Below are positions 29,064 to 37,895 of a stretch of DNA of 64,000 nt, piece by piece. The notes under the pieces were generated by a model, which made no database searches, was not told the DNA's origin, and worked only from the letters and a program-made list of their open reading frames with translations. Source of the DNA: Pseudarthrobacter siccitolerans (GTDB taxonomy: Bacteria > Actinomycetota > Actinomycetes > Actinomycetales > Micrococcaceae); NCBI RefSeq assembly GCF_030823375.1, contig NZ_JAUSXB010000001.1:2046001-2110000 (forward strand), given 5' to 3'. The first letter of the stretch is position 1; every line of letters starts with the position of its first letter. The translations under genes were made by a program, and so were the position numbers.

Positions 29064-30034
29064 AGAGCAAGTCCACGATTGTCCAAGTCGCGAAGCGTAT
29101 CGGCGTGGCGCCCTCCACCGTTTCCCGCGCATTCACCGATCCGGGGAAGCTGAAGCCGGAGACCGTCCAGCGGGTGATGGATGCGGCTGCAGAGATCGGT
29201 TATGTCCCCAACCATCACGCCCGCGCTCTGATCACCGGCCGCTCCGGCGCTATTGGACTGGTGCTGCCTGACGTTGCCAACCCGTTCTTTCCGCCGCTGA
29301 TCCGGTATGCGCAGTTGGCGGCAGAGGATTACGGGCTGGCAGTCTTCGTTGCCGACACCGCTGAGGACACCAAGCGGGAACTGCAGATGATCGAGCGGCT
29401 TTCACCGCAAGTGGAAGGGCTGATCATTGCGTCCTCGCGGCTTTCGGATCGGGTTCTTCAGACCATTGCCGAACGCCAACCAACGGTGTTGATCAACCGC
29501 GACGTGGCCGGCGTCCCGCGTGTCCTGATCAGCACTTCCAAGGCCCTCGCCGAAGGGCTCCATCACCTCGTGGAAGCCGGCCACACCCGCATTGCTTACG
29601 TTGGCGGGCCGGCGAGGTCCTGGTCCGATGCCCAGCGTCATGGCTGCGTACAGTCAACGCTGGAAAGCCTCGGACTGAAGCCGTTTTTCTTCCAGGCAAA
29701 GTCCGGAAACTACTCCGATGCCCTGGAAGTCAGCGGTGAGGTGGAAGCCGCCGGGGCCACGGCCGTGATCGCCTTTGACGACGTCGTTGCCCATGGCCTG
29801 ATGTCCGGGTTCCGGGCACACGGCATGCGCGTCCCGGAGGACATCAACGTCCTGGGTTGTGACGACACCTTGGCTATAACAACGCATCCCCCGCTTTCGA
29901 GTATCTCGCTGGATCTGGCGTCCGCCGCCCGCAGCGCGGTCACAATCCTGCGCTCGGCCGGCAGGCCTGGTGCGAGCAGCGACCAGCGGTTTGAGCTGGA
30001 AGGGTCCTTGGTGCTTCGCGGCACGACCATTTGA
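29060..30034 (+). CDS. LacI-family regulator of the amino-sugar operon
   Basis: The 324-residue protein starts with a LacI HTH (STIVQVAKRIGVAPSTVSRAFTDPGKLKPETVQRVMDAA) and hinge NHHARALITGRSG, followed by the periplasmic-binding-protein-like core with ANPFFPPLIRYAQ and AVIAFDDVVAHGLMSGF. The GTG start overlaps the ceramidase-like stop. Being last in the operon, with two LacI-type operators at its head, it is likely a local repressor released by an operon substrate. Confidence 0.93.
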   Translation: MKSKSTIVQVAKRIGVAPSTVSRAFTDPGKLKPETVQRVMDAAAEIGYVPNHHARALITGRSGAIGLVLPDVANPFFPPLIRYAQLAAEDYGLAVFVADTAEDTKRELQMIERLSPQVEGLIIASSRLSDRVLQTIAERQPTVLINRDVAGVPRVLISTSKALAEGLHHLVEAGHTRIAYVGGPARSWSDAQRHGCVQSTLESLGLKPFFFQAKSGNYSDALEVSGEVEAAGATAVIAFDDVVAHGLMSGFRAHGMRVPEDINVLGCDDTLAITTHPPLSSISLDLASAARSAVTILRSAGRPGASSDQRFELEGSLVLRGTTI

Positions 30035-30078
30035 CCTGGCCCTCGCATCCGTGCACGGCCCGGGTTTAGGCTGGGCGG

Positions 30079-30438
30079 ATGTTGACCCTCGGCACCATAG
30101 TCCTCGGCGTCAACGACGTCGCGCTCGCTACCGAATTCTGGCATGCCGCCCTCGGCTACGTTCCCCGTGAGCGAGGTGACGAGACGTGGGTGACGCTTGC
30201 GCCGGCGTCGGGCCCCGGAGCGCAACTGTCACTCATGTTGAGTGAGACGCCAGTCCAAGAGCACCCGCGGATCCATCTGGACTTATACGCGGACGATCAG
30301 GACACGGAGGTGGAGCGGCTCATCTCACTCGGCGCGCAGCGCGTGGACTGGGACCTGTACCCGGAGGATCCTGATTTCGTGGTCCTCGCCGATCCCGACG
30401 GGAACCGGTTCTGCGTCATCGACAAAAGCCCGCGGTAG
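30079..30438 (+). CDS. VOC-family (glyoxalase-like) protein
   Basis: The 119-residue protein has the VOC opening LGTIVLGVNDVALATEFWHAALGY and a closing DFVVLADPDGNRFCVID, i.e. the two beta-alpha-beta-beta-beta modules. This single-domain type could bind a metal or act as a resistance or binding protein, but no substrate is evident. It is a single gene downstream of the LacI gene (44 bp). Confidence 0.88.
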   Translation: MLTLGTIVLGVNDVALATEFWHAALGYVPRERGDETWVTLAPASGPGAQLSLMLSETPVQEHPRIHLDLYADDQDTEVERLISLGAQRVDWDLYPEDPDFVVLADPDGNRFCVIDKSPR

Positions 30439-30562
30439 CGCCGCCGTCGGACGCCTCCGGCAGTCCCTCTGCCGTCCGGGAACAACCGCGGCCGTCAGGC
30501 CGTTGGCATTCCTACGACCCGAGCCGCCTTTCATGTCAGCGGCACTTACGGAAGGAAACCAC

Positions 30563-30847
30563 ATGGTCAGGGCCATCTGGAACGGAAAAGTCATCGCCGA
30601 ATCCACTGACACCGTGGTGGTGGAGGGCAACCACTACTTCCCGCGCGACGCCGTCAACGCGGGATACCTGCGGGACAGCGACCTCTATTCCATCTGCCCG
30701 TGGAAGGGCAAGGCCAGCTATCACACGCTGGAAGTGGACGGGAAGCTGAACGTGGACGCTGCGTGGTACTACCCGGAGACAAAGCCGCGGGCGAAGCAGA
30801 TCGAGGACCGCATCGCGTTCTGGCGCGGCGTGACCATCGAGGCTTAG
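30563..30847 (+). CDS. DUF427-domain protein
   Basis: Read from the ATG at 30563, which has GGAAGG upstream, the protein has 94 residues. It shows the DUF427 motifs RAIWNGKVIAESTDTVVVEGNHYFP, SICPWKGKASYHTLEVDG and AAWYYPETKPRAKQIEDRIAFW. The fold is a small beta barrel of unknown role. Palindrome copy E begins about 10 bp after its stop. Confidence 0.9.
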   Translation: MVRAIWNGKVIAESTDTVVVEGNHYFPRDAVNAGYLRDSDLYSICPWKGKASYHTLEVDGKLNVDAAWYYPETKPRAKQIEDRIAFWRGVTIEA

Positions 30848-30856
30848 AAGGCGGAC

Positions 30857-30903
30857 AACGGACGACGGACGACGGCGGGGAACTCCCGCCATTGTCCGTT
30901 GCC
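30857..30903. terminator. Dispersed palindrome, copy E (degenerate)
   Basis: GACGACGGCGGG and CCCGCCATTGTCCGTT pair imperfectly; an extra partial GGACGAC run in the left arm suggests slippage. It lies between two plus-strand genes, 10 bp after DUF427. Confidence 0.7.
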
Positions 30904-30976
30904 TTTTCGCAGCTGGGGACTTCCCGGCGCGGCCTTAGCAGTCCGATGCTGGCCCAAGCCGGTAGATTTAGCGGCG

Positions 30977-31450
30977 ATGATTTCCATTGACCGGGACGAT
31001 TCCACACACGGTGATGTGCACCAGCTCCTTAGCGAACACCTGGCAGACATGTTCGCCACCTCGCCGGCCGAAAGCGTTCACGCCCTGGACCCCTCTGCAC
31101 TGTCAGTACCGTCGATTACGTTCTGGGCGGCCCGTGAGGACGGCGGCCTGCTGGGCTGCGGCGCGCTTAAGCTCCTGGAATCCCTCGCCGGGCTCCCCAG
31201 ACACGGCGAAATAAAGTCCATGCGGACCGCCGCGGCGGCACGGGGAAAGGGAGTGGCAACCCTCATGCTCCGGCATATCCTCGCCGACGCCCGCGCCCGG
31301 AACCTCGAGCGCATCTACCTTGAGACCGGCACCGAGGATTATTTCGCCCCCGCTCGGCGCCTGTATGTCCGGAACGGCTTCACCGAGTGCCCGCCTTTCG
31401 CGGACTATGCCCTGGATCCCAACAGCGTCTATATGGAACTGCGGCTCTAA
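30977..31450 (+). CDS. GNAT-family N-acetyltransferase
   Basis: The 157-residue protein has GNAT motifs: GEIKSMRTAAAARGKGVATLMLRHIL (motif A, acetyl-CoA pyrophosphate loop RGKGVA) and RIYLETGTEDYFAPARRLYVRNGFTECPPF (motif B). It resembles the PhnO/YitI-type small GNATs. The ATG at 30977 is chosen because the GNAT fold starts there. The substrate is unknown. Confidence 0.9.
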   Translation: MISIDRDDSTHGDVHQLLSEHLADMFATSPAESVHALDPSALSVPSITFWAAREDGGLLGCGALKLLESLAGLPRHGEIKSMRTAAAARGKGVATLMLRHILADARARNLERIYLETGTEDYFAPARRLYVRNGFTECPPFADYALDPNSVYMELRL

Positions 31451-31489
31451 GTCCCGGGCTCGCGTCTCACATCCCGAAGAACGCCGGCA

Positions 31490-33133
31490 TCACCGGGTGA
31501 AGGTCCCCAGCCCGGTCCTGTCGTAGAAGTCCAGGGTGACACTCGGCGAGGAGCCGCCGCCTGTTTCCGCAAACAGCGCACCGGCAAGGCCGTTGGCGTT
31601 TTCTCCTATGGACTCAAAGCTGAAGGTATCGCCGTCGAAATGGGTGAGAAGGAAAGTCGTGGGGTTGGCAGGCGGTCCCATTCTCATGGCCAGTTTTCCG
31701 CCCTCTTCGAGGACCACGAGCGGGCCATAGTAGGAGTTGTTGTAGGTGCCCGTGTAAGCGCTGTTTGCCTTGGCAGGGGAAGGGGCAGGCGCAGCTTTGG
31801 TGTAGTCGACCTCAGGTTTCTCGGACTCATCAATGCGCTTGAAGGCGCCTTCAGTGAATGCCAGCCAGTCCACCGTGGGTGATCCGTGCTGGGCTGTGTC
31901 CAGGAAGCCGGCGGTGATTGCTTCAGGAATCCCCTGCGGGCGCCCGTTGGTCAGGGCCACAATGGCCAATTGTTCACCGGGAAGCATGGCGACGGCGGTG
32001 GCGGCGCCAAGGTTGAACGCCCCGGAGTGTCCCAGCTGGACGCGGGCCTGGTCATCGTACGAGACGTTCCAGCCCAGCCCATAGAAACGCGAGCGCGCAG
32101 CGGGAGCCGAAGCCGGCCCGGAGACCGCATGGGGAACGTGGCTTGTTTGGAGGGCAGCCGCATCAATAACGGGCTTGCCCTCGTAACTGCCGTTGCCCAG
32201 CTGCAGCCGGAGCCATTGGGCCAGGTCCCGCACCGACGAACTCGCACCCCCGGCCGGAGCCTCGGAATCGGCGTTGCGGCGGTATTTCGCTGCCCACTGC
32301 TTGTTCCCCAGGGGCACATGAATGGTGGCCTTGTTTGTGGCTCGCTCGTAGTCCGAGTAACGGTAGCTGCTGGCGGACATGCCCAGAGGCCGGAATAAAA
32401 CCTCGTCGGCCAGATCCTCCCAAGTCACTTTCAGGGCATCGGCTGCCGCCTGGCCGCCTTCCGTGTATCCGAAATTGCTGTAGTTATAGCTGGACCGGAA
32501 CGTATCCAGGGGCTCCTGGTTGAGGTGGCCGAGGATGTACGCCCGGTCGAAGCCGAGGTCCTCCAGCAGGTCACCCGAGGCTGTTCGCAACCCACTGCGG
32601 TGCGACAGCAGATCAGCAAAGGTGGCATTCCGCGTGACGTAGTCGTCCTTGAGCGCGAAGCTCCTGTTATGTTCGATAACGGGGTCCGTCCAGTTGATGA
32701 CCTCCCGCCCCACCAGCCCGGCCACCACTGTGGATGCCAGGGGCTTGGACACAGAAGCCACCTGGAACACGGTGTCAGGACTAATTTCCTCGGGCTTTCC
32801 GACTTCCCGGACCCCAAAACCTTTGGAGTACACCACCTCATCCTGATACACCACGGCGACGGCCATACCCGGGAGCCCGGTGTGCTCCATGGCGGACTGG
32901 ATCTGTCCGTCGAGCTGGGCCAGGGCATGGTCGACTTTCCGCCGGTCCAGCAGTGGTTCGATCTGTCCCGGCGGGACCGGGAGCAGGGATGCCGGCGCCG
33001 TCGCTGAGGATACAGACTCTGCCGATGCGCCGGTACAAGCGGACAGCAGCGGCAACGCGGCGACACTGGCCGCCCCAATCCCGGCTGTCTTCAGCAGCGT
33101 GCGCCGGTTCGGGAAAGCGGAACCATCATTCAT
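31490..33133 (-). CDS. Beta-lactamase-family serine hydrolase, Tat-type lipoprotein
   Basis: The N terminus has twin Arg (NRRTLLKTAGIGAASVAALP) followed by a lipobox LLSAC, so it is probably exported by Tat and lipid-anchored near Cys32. The penicillin-binding/class C-type domain covers about residues 60-420: the nucleophile in ASVSKPLAST (SxxK), the YSN of the second motif in SSYNYSNFGY, and HSG in QLGHSGAF. The C-terminal 100 residues are beta-rich (YTGTYNNSYYGPLVVLEEGGK), like DUF3471-type tails. Such proteins are esterases, D-aminopeptidases or cell-wall peptidases; beta-lactam hydrolysis is not implied. Confidence 0.9.
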   Translation of the reverse strand: MNDGSAFPNRRTLLKTAGIGAASVAALPLLSACTGASAESVSSATAPASLLPVPPGQIEPLLDRRKVDHALAQLDGQIQSAMEHTGLPGMAVAVVYQDEVVYSKGFGVREVGKPEEISPDTVFQVASVSKPLASTVVAGLVGREVINWTDPVIEHNRSFALKDDYVTRNATFADLLSHRSGLRTASGDLLEDLGFDRAYILGHLNQEPLDTFRSSYNYSNFGYTEGGQAAADALKVTWEDLADEVLFRPLGMSASSYRYSDYERATNKATIHVPLGNKQWAAKYRRNADSEAPAGGASSSVRDLAQWLRLQLGNGSYEGKPVIDAAALQTSHVPHAVSGPASAPAARSRFYGLGWNVSYDDQARVQLGHSGAFNLGAATAVAMLPGEQLAIVALTNGRPQGIPEAITAGFLDTAQHGSPTVDWLAFTEGAFKRIDESEKPEVDYTKAAPAPSPAKANSAYTGTYNNSYYGPLVVLEEGGKLAMRMGPPANPTTFLLTHFDGDTFSFESIGENANGLAGALFAETGGGSSPSVTLDFYDRTGLGTFTR

Positions 33134-33320
33134 CTCGAATCCTTGATCCGTAGGCGGTGGGCGTTTCAGTAGGCCCCAGCCTTCCCGACAGCCTTAATAG
33201 TGAACCCCACACTGTAAGCAGGCAATGGATGCTGCGGAAGTTGGGTAGGCCCGGGCGCCACACGGATCAGCGGGCATAAGCTGATACCAGCAGCTCCCTT
33301 CCAGCCCCCGGGAGGTCGCC

Positions 33321-33638
33321 ATGGACGCTGAAACCGCCAATGTGGTGGGTCATGATGTCACCACAATCACCTGCGTGTGCGGTAACAGTGTCAGCCAGGA
33401 CGGATTGATTCAGGCGAACTCACAGGGCGTGCCTGTTTATGCAGAGACCCCCGTACCCGAAGGGCTGGCGGCATGGCCCGCGGACGAGGACCTCTACACG
33501 CTGTGCCCCAGATGCGGCCGCGTGTACCGTGACACGGTAATTGAGGAGACGGGAACCGCGCCCGTTGCTTTACGCGTCGACGTCACCGCTGGCCCCATTG
33601 CTGAGGCAATCCAAGTCCACTGGGACCTCAGCCCCTAA
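33321..33638 (+). CDS. Small protein with a two-pair Cys (zinc-ribbon-like) pattern
   Basis: This 105-residue protein has TCVCGN near residue 18 and TLCPRCGRVYRD near residue 61, i.e. CxC...CxxC, which could bind zinc. Between them is an acidic linker. No family was recognised. The 187-bp region upstream is shared with the divergent serine hydrolase. Palindrome copy F lies 73 bp after its stop. Confidence 0.7.
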   Translation: MDAETANVVGHDVTTITCVCGNSVSQDGLIQANSQGVPVYAETPVPEGLAAWPADEDLYTLCPRCGRVYRDTVIEETGTAPVALRVDVTAGPIAEAIQVHWDLSP

Positions 33639-33710
33639 GCGGTAACTGCAGGGACTCCGTCCTCCTGCCGTTGTACCTCTGCCGGCGCAGTCCTTGTCAG
33701 TGAGTGGTGG

Positions 33711-33746
33711 GCGGTCGACGGCGGGCGGCCTCCCGCCGTCGTACGC
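33711..33746. terminator. Dispersed palindrome, copy F
   Basis: CGACGGCGGG and CCCGCCGTCG pair across a 6-base loop, with outer GCG/CGC arms partly diverged. It lies in a tandem plus-strand gap after the Cys protein gene. Confidence 0.7.
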
Positions 33747-33803
33747 TCGCGTGTCGCGCCCGGAGGGACAGCCCCTGCGCACCGTTGCTGGCACACTGGC
33801 CCA

Positions 33804-35042
33804 ATGAACGCGGCACTCACACCTTCCCGCCGGCCCGGCATCCGGGCGGCGATGTTTGTTGATTTCGACAACGTCTTCACCGGCCTCCAGGCTCTGGATC
33901 CGCAGGCGGCGAAGCGGTTTGCCGAAGACCCCAAACATTGGGCCGACGCCTTGTCAGCCAGTGGTTCCGGCGAGGGGACGCGGCGCTTCCTGATCCGCAA
34001 CTGCTACCTGAACCCCATGGTGTACTCGAAGTACCGCACCTACTGGACCCGCGCCGGATTCCGCGTCATCGACTGCCCGTCCCTGACCCAGCGCGGAAAG
34101 AGCAGCACGGACATCAACCTGGTGCTCGATGCCATGGACGCGCTCTCCGGCGGCGGTGGCATCGAAGAGTTCTTCATCGCCTCGGCCGATGCCGATTTCA
34201 CCTCCCTGATCCAGCGGTTCCGCGCCGCCGACCGGATGACCACCGTTATCGCAGCCGGCGCGGTGGCCTTCGCCTACCGGGAGATGGCGGACCACGTGGT
34301 GGAGTCCCATGATTTTGTTGCAATCCTCAACGGCACAACGGCTGAACCCGTCGATGCAGCAGCTTCCGTGAAGCAACCGCAGGCACCTGCCGCAGCCAAG
34401 GCAAAAGCAAAAGCCCACTCCCCCGCGATCCGGGAGGTGGCGGAGTTTGTCCGGACGGCACCTGGACCGGTCGTTGGCGCGATGGTGGCACACCGGGCCC
34501 TCACGGCCGATCCTTCCTTGAAGACGGACTGGGGCGGCTTCGGAAAGTTTGGGACGTGGGTTTCCCAGATCGGCAAGAACGTCGAGTATTCAGCGGCACA
34601 AGGCGGCTGGGTCTGGGACTCGAAGCGGTTCTCAAGCGAGGATCTTCCCCTGCCCGCCGACATGCAGCCGGGGATCGAGGAGCGGGTCACCCGGGTGACG
34701 GACGTGCCTGCACTTTCCGCGGCCCAGTTCCGGCAGATCTTCCAGGCCATGGCGGCCCGGCTGCGGGAGCATCCGCCGCTCACCCGCGCTGAACTGTCGC
34801 GGAAGGTGCGCGATGATTGCGTCATCGCAGGCCAGCCGGTCTCCCGCAGTGCCGTCAGCTTTGTCCTCCAGGGCCTGGCCTACGCCAACTTCCAGTTCAG
34901 CGAGCAGTCGACGCCGGAGGAGCTGGCGGCAGCGTGGACCGGGAACGTGGAAGAACTGTGCCGGGTGGCGCTGCTGGAATTCGACGCGGCGGAGAAGCTG
35001 GCGGTGCGGCGCTGGGCCAGCGGCGGGCTGCTGGACAGCTGA
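33804..35042 (+). CDS. NYN-domain protein with two C-terminal winged-helix (OST-HTH/LOTUS-like) segments
   Basis: Residues about 15-175 form a NYN (PIN-like) ribonuclease-type domain with the acidic residues expected for metal binding: AMFVDFDNVFTGL, SSTDINLVLDAMDAL and FIASADADFTSLIQRFRAA. A hinge rich in Ala, Lys and Pro follows. Residues about 205-280 (REVAEFVRTAPGPVVGAMVAHRAL then WGGFGKFGTWVSQI) look like an OST-HTH domain that binds RNA; a second similar stretch is at about 300-375 (FRQIFQAMAARLREHPPLTRAELSRKV). It is thus a likely RNA-binding nuclease of unknown target. Confidence 0.85.
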   Translation: MNAALTPSRRPGIRAAMFVDFDNVFTGLQALDPQAAKRFAEDPKHWADALSASGSGEGTRRFLIRNCYLNPMVYSKYRTYWTRAGFRVIDCPSLTQRGKSSTDINLVLDAMDALSGGGGIEEFFIASADADFTSLIQRFRAADRMTTVIAAGAVAFAYREMADHVVESHDFVAILNGTTAEPVDAAASVKQPQAPAAAKAKAKAHSPAIREVAEFVRTAPGPVVGAMVAHRALTADPSLKTDWGGFGKFGTWVSQIGKNVEYSAAQGGWVWDSKRFSSEDLPLPADMQPGIEERVTRVTDVPALSAAQFRQIFQAMAARLREHPPLTRAELSRKVRDDCVIAGQPVSRSAVSFVLQGLAYANFQFSEQSTPEELAAAWTGNVEELCRVALLEFDAAEKLAVRRWASGGLLDS

Positions 35043-35048
35043 CCCAAA

Positions 35049-35091
35049 GAGAGCGGACGATGGCGGGATGTTCCCGCCGTCATCCGCTCTC
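35049..35091. terminator. Dispersed palindrome, copy G
   Basis: AGAGCGGACGATGGCGGGA and TCCCGCCGTCATCCGCTCT pair with G-U compensation around a TGT loop, 7 bp after the NYN stop and between convergent genes. The paired changes support selection on structure. Confidence 0.8.
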
Positions 35092-35147
35092 CGTTTGTCA
35101 GCAGTTCTGCTTGCCAGGCGCTTCCCCAGCCGATCCCGCCGGCTCTT

Positions 35148-35621
35148 CTAGAACTGCCCGGTCGGGCCGCTATCCTCGACTTCGCCACGCCAGCCACCGG
35201 TTTCGGTACCGCGCGATTCGATGAAGTCCTTGAACTTCCGCATGTCCGCCTTTACCTGCATTTCGTCGATCTTCAGGGCCGCGCCTGCTTTTTCGGTGAC
35301 GGTTTCGGGCGCCCATTCGAAATGGACTTTGACCTTCGTATGGTTGGCATCCAGCGGCGTAAACCTGATGATGCCGGCATGGGACTTGCCGTCGGTGCTG
35401 CGCCAGGCGATCCGGTCGTCAGGCTCCTGGTCGACTATTTCAGTATCGAACTCCCGCCGAACACCACCTACCTTGGTCACCCAGTGGTTGGTGGTGTCCG
35501 TCAGCTGGGTTACGGATTCCACACCGGACATGAACTGCGGAAAGGATTCGAACTGGGTCCACTGGTTGTACGCGGTCCGCACCGGGACAGCGACGTCAAC
35601 GGTCTCTTCAACGTGTTCCAT
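35148..35621 (-). CDS. SRPBCC-family protein (polyketide cyclase/dehydrase-like)
   Basis: Read from the ATG at 35621 with GAGGAGGAAG upstream, the protein has 157 residues. It begins EHVEETVDVAVPVRTAYNQWTQFESFPQFM and has VTQLTDTTNHWVTKVGGVRREFDTEIVDQ and PDDRIAWRSTDGKSHAGIIRFTPLDANHTKV, typical of the Streptomyces-type cyclase family. Such single copies are common; the ligand is unknown. It is a monocistronic minus-strand gene. Confidence 0.9.
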   Translation of the reverse strand: MEHVEETVDVAVPVRTAYNQWTQFESFPQFMSGVESVTQLTDTTNHWVTKVGGVRREFDTEIVDQEPDDRIAWRSTDGKSHAGIIRFTPLDANHTKVKVHFEWAPETVTEKAGAALKIDEMQVKADMRKFKDFIESRGTETGGWRGEVEDSGPTGQF

Positions 35622-35774
35622 CTGCTTCCTCCTCGTGACGGACGGCCGCAACAGCGGACCGGCAGCACTGGCTATCCTGCCAGTCAGGCAGCCGCCACCT
35701 TTTCACCATAAATCCGGCAGCTACCGGGGTCCAGACCTTCGGAATTCCCTGTCAGCGTGCAGGTGCAAGGTACG

Positions 35775-35809
35775 GCGGACGACGGCGGGAGGCGCCCGCC
35801 GTCGTCCGC
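35775..35809. terminator. Dispersed palindrome, copy H
   Basis: GCGGACGACGGCGGG and CCCGCCGTCGTCCGC form a perfect 15-bp stem, 10 bp after the SDR stop codon on the minus strand. Confidence 0.85.
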
Positions 35810-35818
35810 TTCCGTTTG

Positions 35819-36697
35819 TCAGGCCTCGCTGAAGGCGAGGTTGCTCGAGAGGTCCCGGTGGGCATCTGCTTGGTCTTGAAGCAGCTTGGCCCGCGCCTCG
35901 AAAGTATCCACGGCGTCGGCGCCTGCGGCGAAGCGCAATGGCGGCTCGTTCAGCTCGGCCAGCTGGATCAGCGCAGCGGCCAGCTTGGCCGGGTCTCCCC
36001 ACTGCTGGCCGTCCATGCTCTTCCAGGTTTTGACGGTCTGCTCGGTGCGCTCGGCGTAGTCCTCGATGGCGGAGTCCGCATAGCTGGTGGATTCCGGGGT
36101 GAGCAGCTCGGTGCGGAAGAATCCGGGTTCCACAATCATGCTGCGAATGCCGAACGGAGCGACTTCCGGGGCCAGCGACTCGGCCCAGCCCTCCACGCCG
36201 AACTTGGACGCGGCATAGGCGGTGAGGAACTCGCCGCCTGCGATGCCGGCGGTCGAGGAGATGGTCACCAGCAGGCCTGAGCGCTGGCCGCGGAGGACCG
36301 GCAGGGCGGCGCGGGTGACGTTCATCGGCCCGAACATGGTGGTTTCGATCTGTGTCCGGAAGTCCGCCGGCGTGATTTCCTCGAAGAACCCGGCGTAGAA
36401 GTTGCCGGCGTTGTTCACGAGGACGTCGATCCGGCCGAAGCGGTCCACGGCTGCCTGGATGGCGGCCGTCGCCTCTGCGGGTTCGGTGACGTCGAGCTTC
36501 ACGGCCAGTAGATCCGCATGCTCACCGACGGCCTGGGTGACCTTTTCCGGGTTGCGGCCGGTAGCGACCACCGCGTGGCCGGCCGCCAGGGCTGCCTTCG
36601 CGATGTCAGTGCCCAGCCCGCGGCCGGCGCCGGTGATGAACCAGACCTTCTTGCCCTTCGTGGTTTCCTGCCCGTGTGTGGTGTTCTGCTCAGTCAT
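35819..36697 (-). CDS. Short-chain dehydrogenase/reductase
   Basis: The 292-residue SDR shows the TGAGRGLGTDIAKAAL cofactor motif, LVNNAGNFYAGFFEE, a Ser in TISSTAGIAG and the catalytic YAASKFGVEGW. The classical type is NAD(P)-dependent. The ATG at 36697 is the likely start; the frame continues upstream but overlaps the regulator gene. Its start lies within the last 8 bp of the upstream MmyB-like regulator, so the two are cotranscribed and the regulator may control it. Confidence 0.92.
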   Translation of the reverse strand: MTEQNTTHGQETTKGKKVWFITGAGRGLGTDIAKAALAAGHAVVATGRNPEKVTQAVGEHADLLAVKLDVTEPAEATAAIQAAVDRFGRIDVLVNNAGNFYAGFFEEITPADFRTQIETTMFGPMNVTRAALPVLRGQRSGLLVTISSTAGIAGGEFLTAYAASKFGVEGWAESLAPEVAPFGIRSMIVEPGFFRTELLTPESTSYADSAIEDYAERTEQTVKTWKSMDGQQWGDPAKLAAALIQLAELNEPPLRFAAGADAVDTFEARAKLLQDQADAHRDLSSNLAFSEA

Positions 36698-37691
36698 GGG
36701 TTGGTTCTGTCTTTCCTGGGTTGCGGGTTCCTGGTTGCGCGGGGGCGCGCCCAGGGAGGGTGGATCCGCCGGCACGATCGCCGCCGGTGGTTGTTTCTGG
36801 TGCTGAGTCCGTTGGCGTGGACGGCGCCGCCGCCCAGCTGGCGAGGAATCCCAGCGCGTTTTCGGAGGCGGAGCCCGGCTCCGCGGAGAAGGTGAAGACG
36901 GTCTGCCCTTCGTCGCCGGGGAGGTCCAGCGTCTCGAACTGCAGGGACAGGTCGCCGGCTACCGGGTGGTGGAAGCGCTTGGTTCCCGTGGTGTGGATGC
37001 GCACATCGTGCCCGGCCCACAACCCGGCAAAGAGTCCGCTGCGCGTGGTCAGTTCGCCAATCAGCTCGTTCAGGGCCCTGTCGTGCGGGTTCCGGCCGGA
37101 TTCAAGCCGGAGCACCGCCACGGTGGTGGCCGCTATCGCGTTCCAGTCGGGGTAGAAGTCCCCCGCGCCCGGATCGAGGAAGAGGTACCGCGCCTGATTC
37201 GGGCGCCGGGTGGATCCTTCCGGGCCCAACGACTCAACCGAGGTGAACACCGGCCCGTAGAGGGCAAGGCCCAGCTGGTTGGCGGCGAGCAAGTCCGAAC
37301 GGCCGTTCTGCACTATGGCCGCCACTCCCGTCATCCCGTCCAGCAGGCGCAGCACACCGGGACGGACCCGTTGCTGCAGCGGCCGGCGGGACGTCCGGCG
37401 CGACGGCGCGTTGGCCGTCCGTGCCAGGTCCATCAGGTGTGCCCGCTCGGCGTCGTCCAGCTGGAGGGCGGAGGCCACCGCCTCGAGCACCGAGTCGGAG
37501 ACGCCGCGGAGGCTGCCCCGTTCCAGCCGCGTGTAGTAGTCCGTGCTCACCCCGGCAAGCTCAGCCACTTCCTCACGGCGCAGCCCAGGCACCCGACGCA
37601 GCTCCCCGTAGTTGGGAATCCTGGCCTGGTCCGGGCTGATCTTCGCACGACGCGAGATCAGGAACTCACGAATCTCTTCTTTCCTGTCCAC
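36690..37691 (-). CDS. HTH regulator with MmyB-like ligand-binding domain
   Basis: The 333-residue protein has an N-terminal XRE-type HTH (GLRREEVAELAGVSTDYYTRLERG) and, from about residue 105, an MmyB-type PAS-like domain (LLDGMTGVAAIVQNGRSDLLAANQLGLALY) that in relatives binds a fatty acid. The C-terminal 50 residues are low-complexity Pro, Thr and Gly. It precedes an SDR gene in one operon and is divergent from the phospholipase D gene. In this family, such pairs are common and the regulator usually controls the neighbouring reductase. Confidence 0.92.
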   Translation of the reverse strand: MDRKEEIREFLISRRAKISPDQARIPNYGELRRVPGLRREEVAELAGVSTDYYTRLERGSLRGVSDSVLEAVASALQLDDAERAHLMDLARTANAPSRRTSRRPLQQRVRPGVLRLLDGMTGVAAIVQNGRSDLLAANQLGLALYGPVFTSVESLGPEGSTRRPNQARYLFLDPGAGDFYPDWNAIAATTVAVLRLESGRNPHDRALNELIGELTTRSGLFAGLWAGHDVRIHTTGTKRFHHPVAGDLSLQFETLDLPGDEGQTVFTFSAEPGSASENALGFLASWAAAPSTPTDSAPETTTGGDRAGGSTLPGRAPAQPGTRNPGKTEPTHD

Positions 37692-37895
37692 GGCTTCAAC
37701 GCTACGCAGCCTGCTCCTTCAGTGGCAGTGCCTGTCAGACACCCCCACGAAAACCTGCTGATCGGCAGGGTGTCGCCTAGATCCCGGGAATCACGGCGTA
37801 AGGCGATGATTCAACCCGATGACTTGATGAGCCAGTCGTAGGCTACATAGGAGGCCGGACACTAAGCCGGCCGCAGGCCCCGAAGGGAACATCGA

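Noticed and set aside
37692..37895. Operator for the MmyB-like regulator in the divergent gap
   Set aside because: A loose hairpin (GACACC...GGTGTC with CCTGC/GCAGG) is present but too irregular to call an operator.
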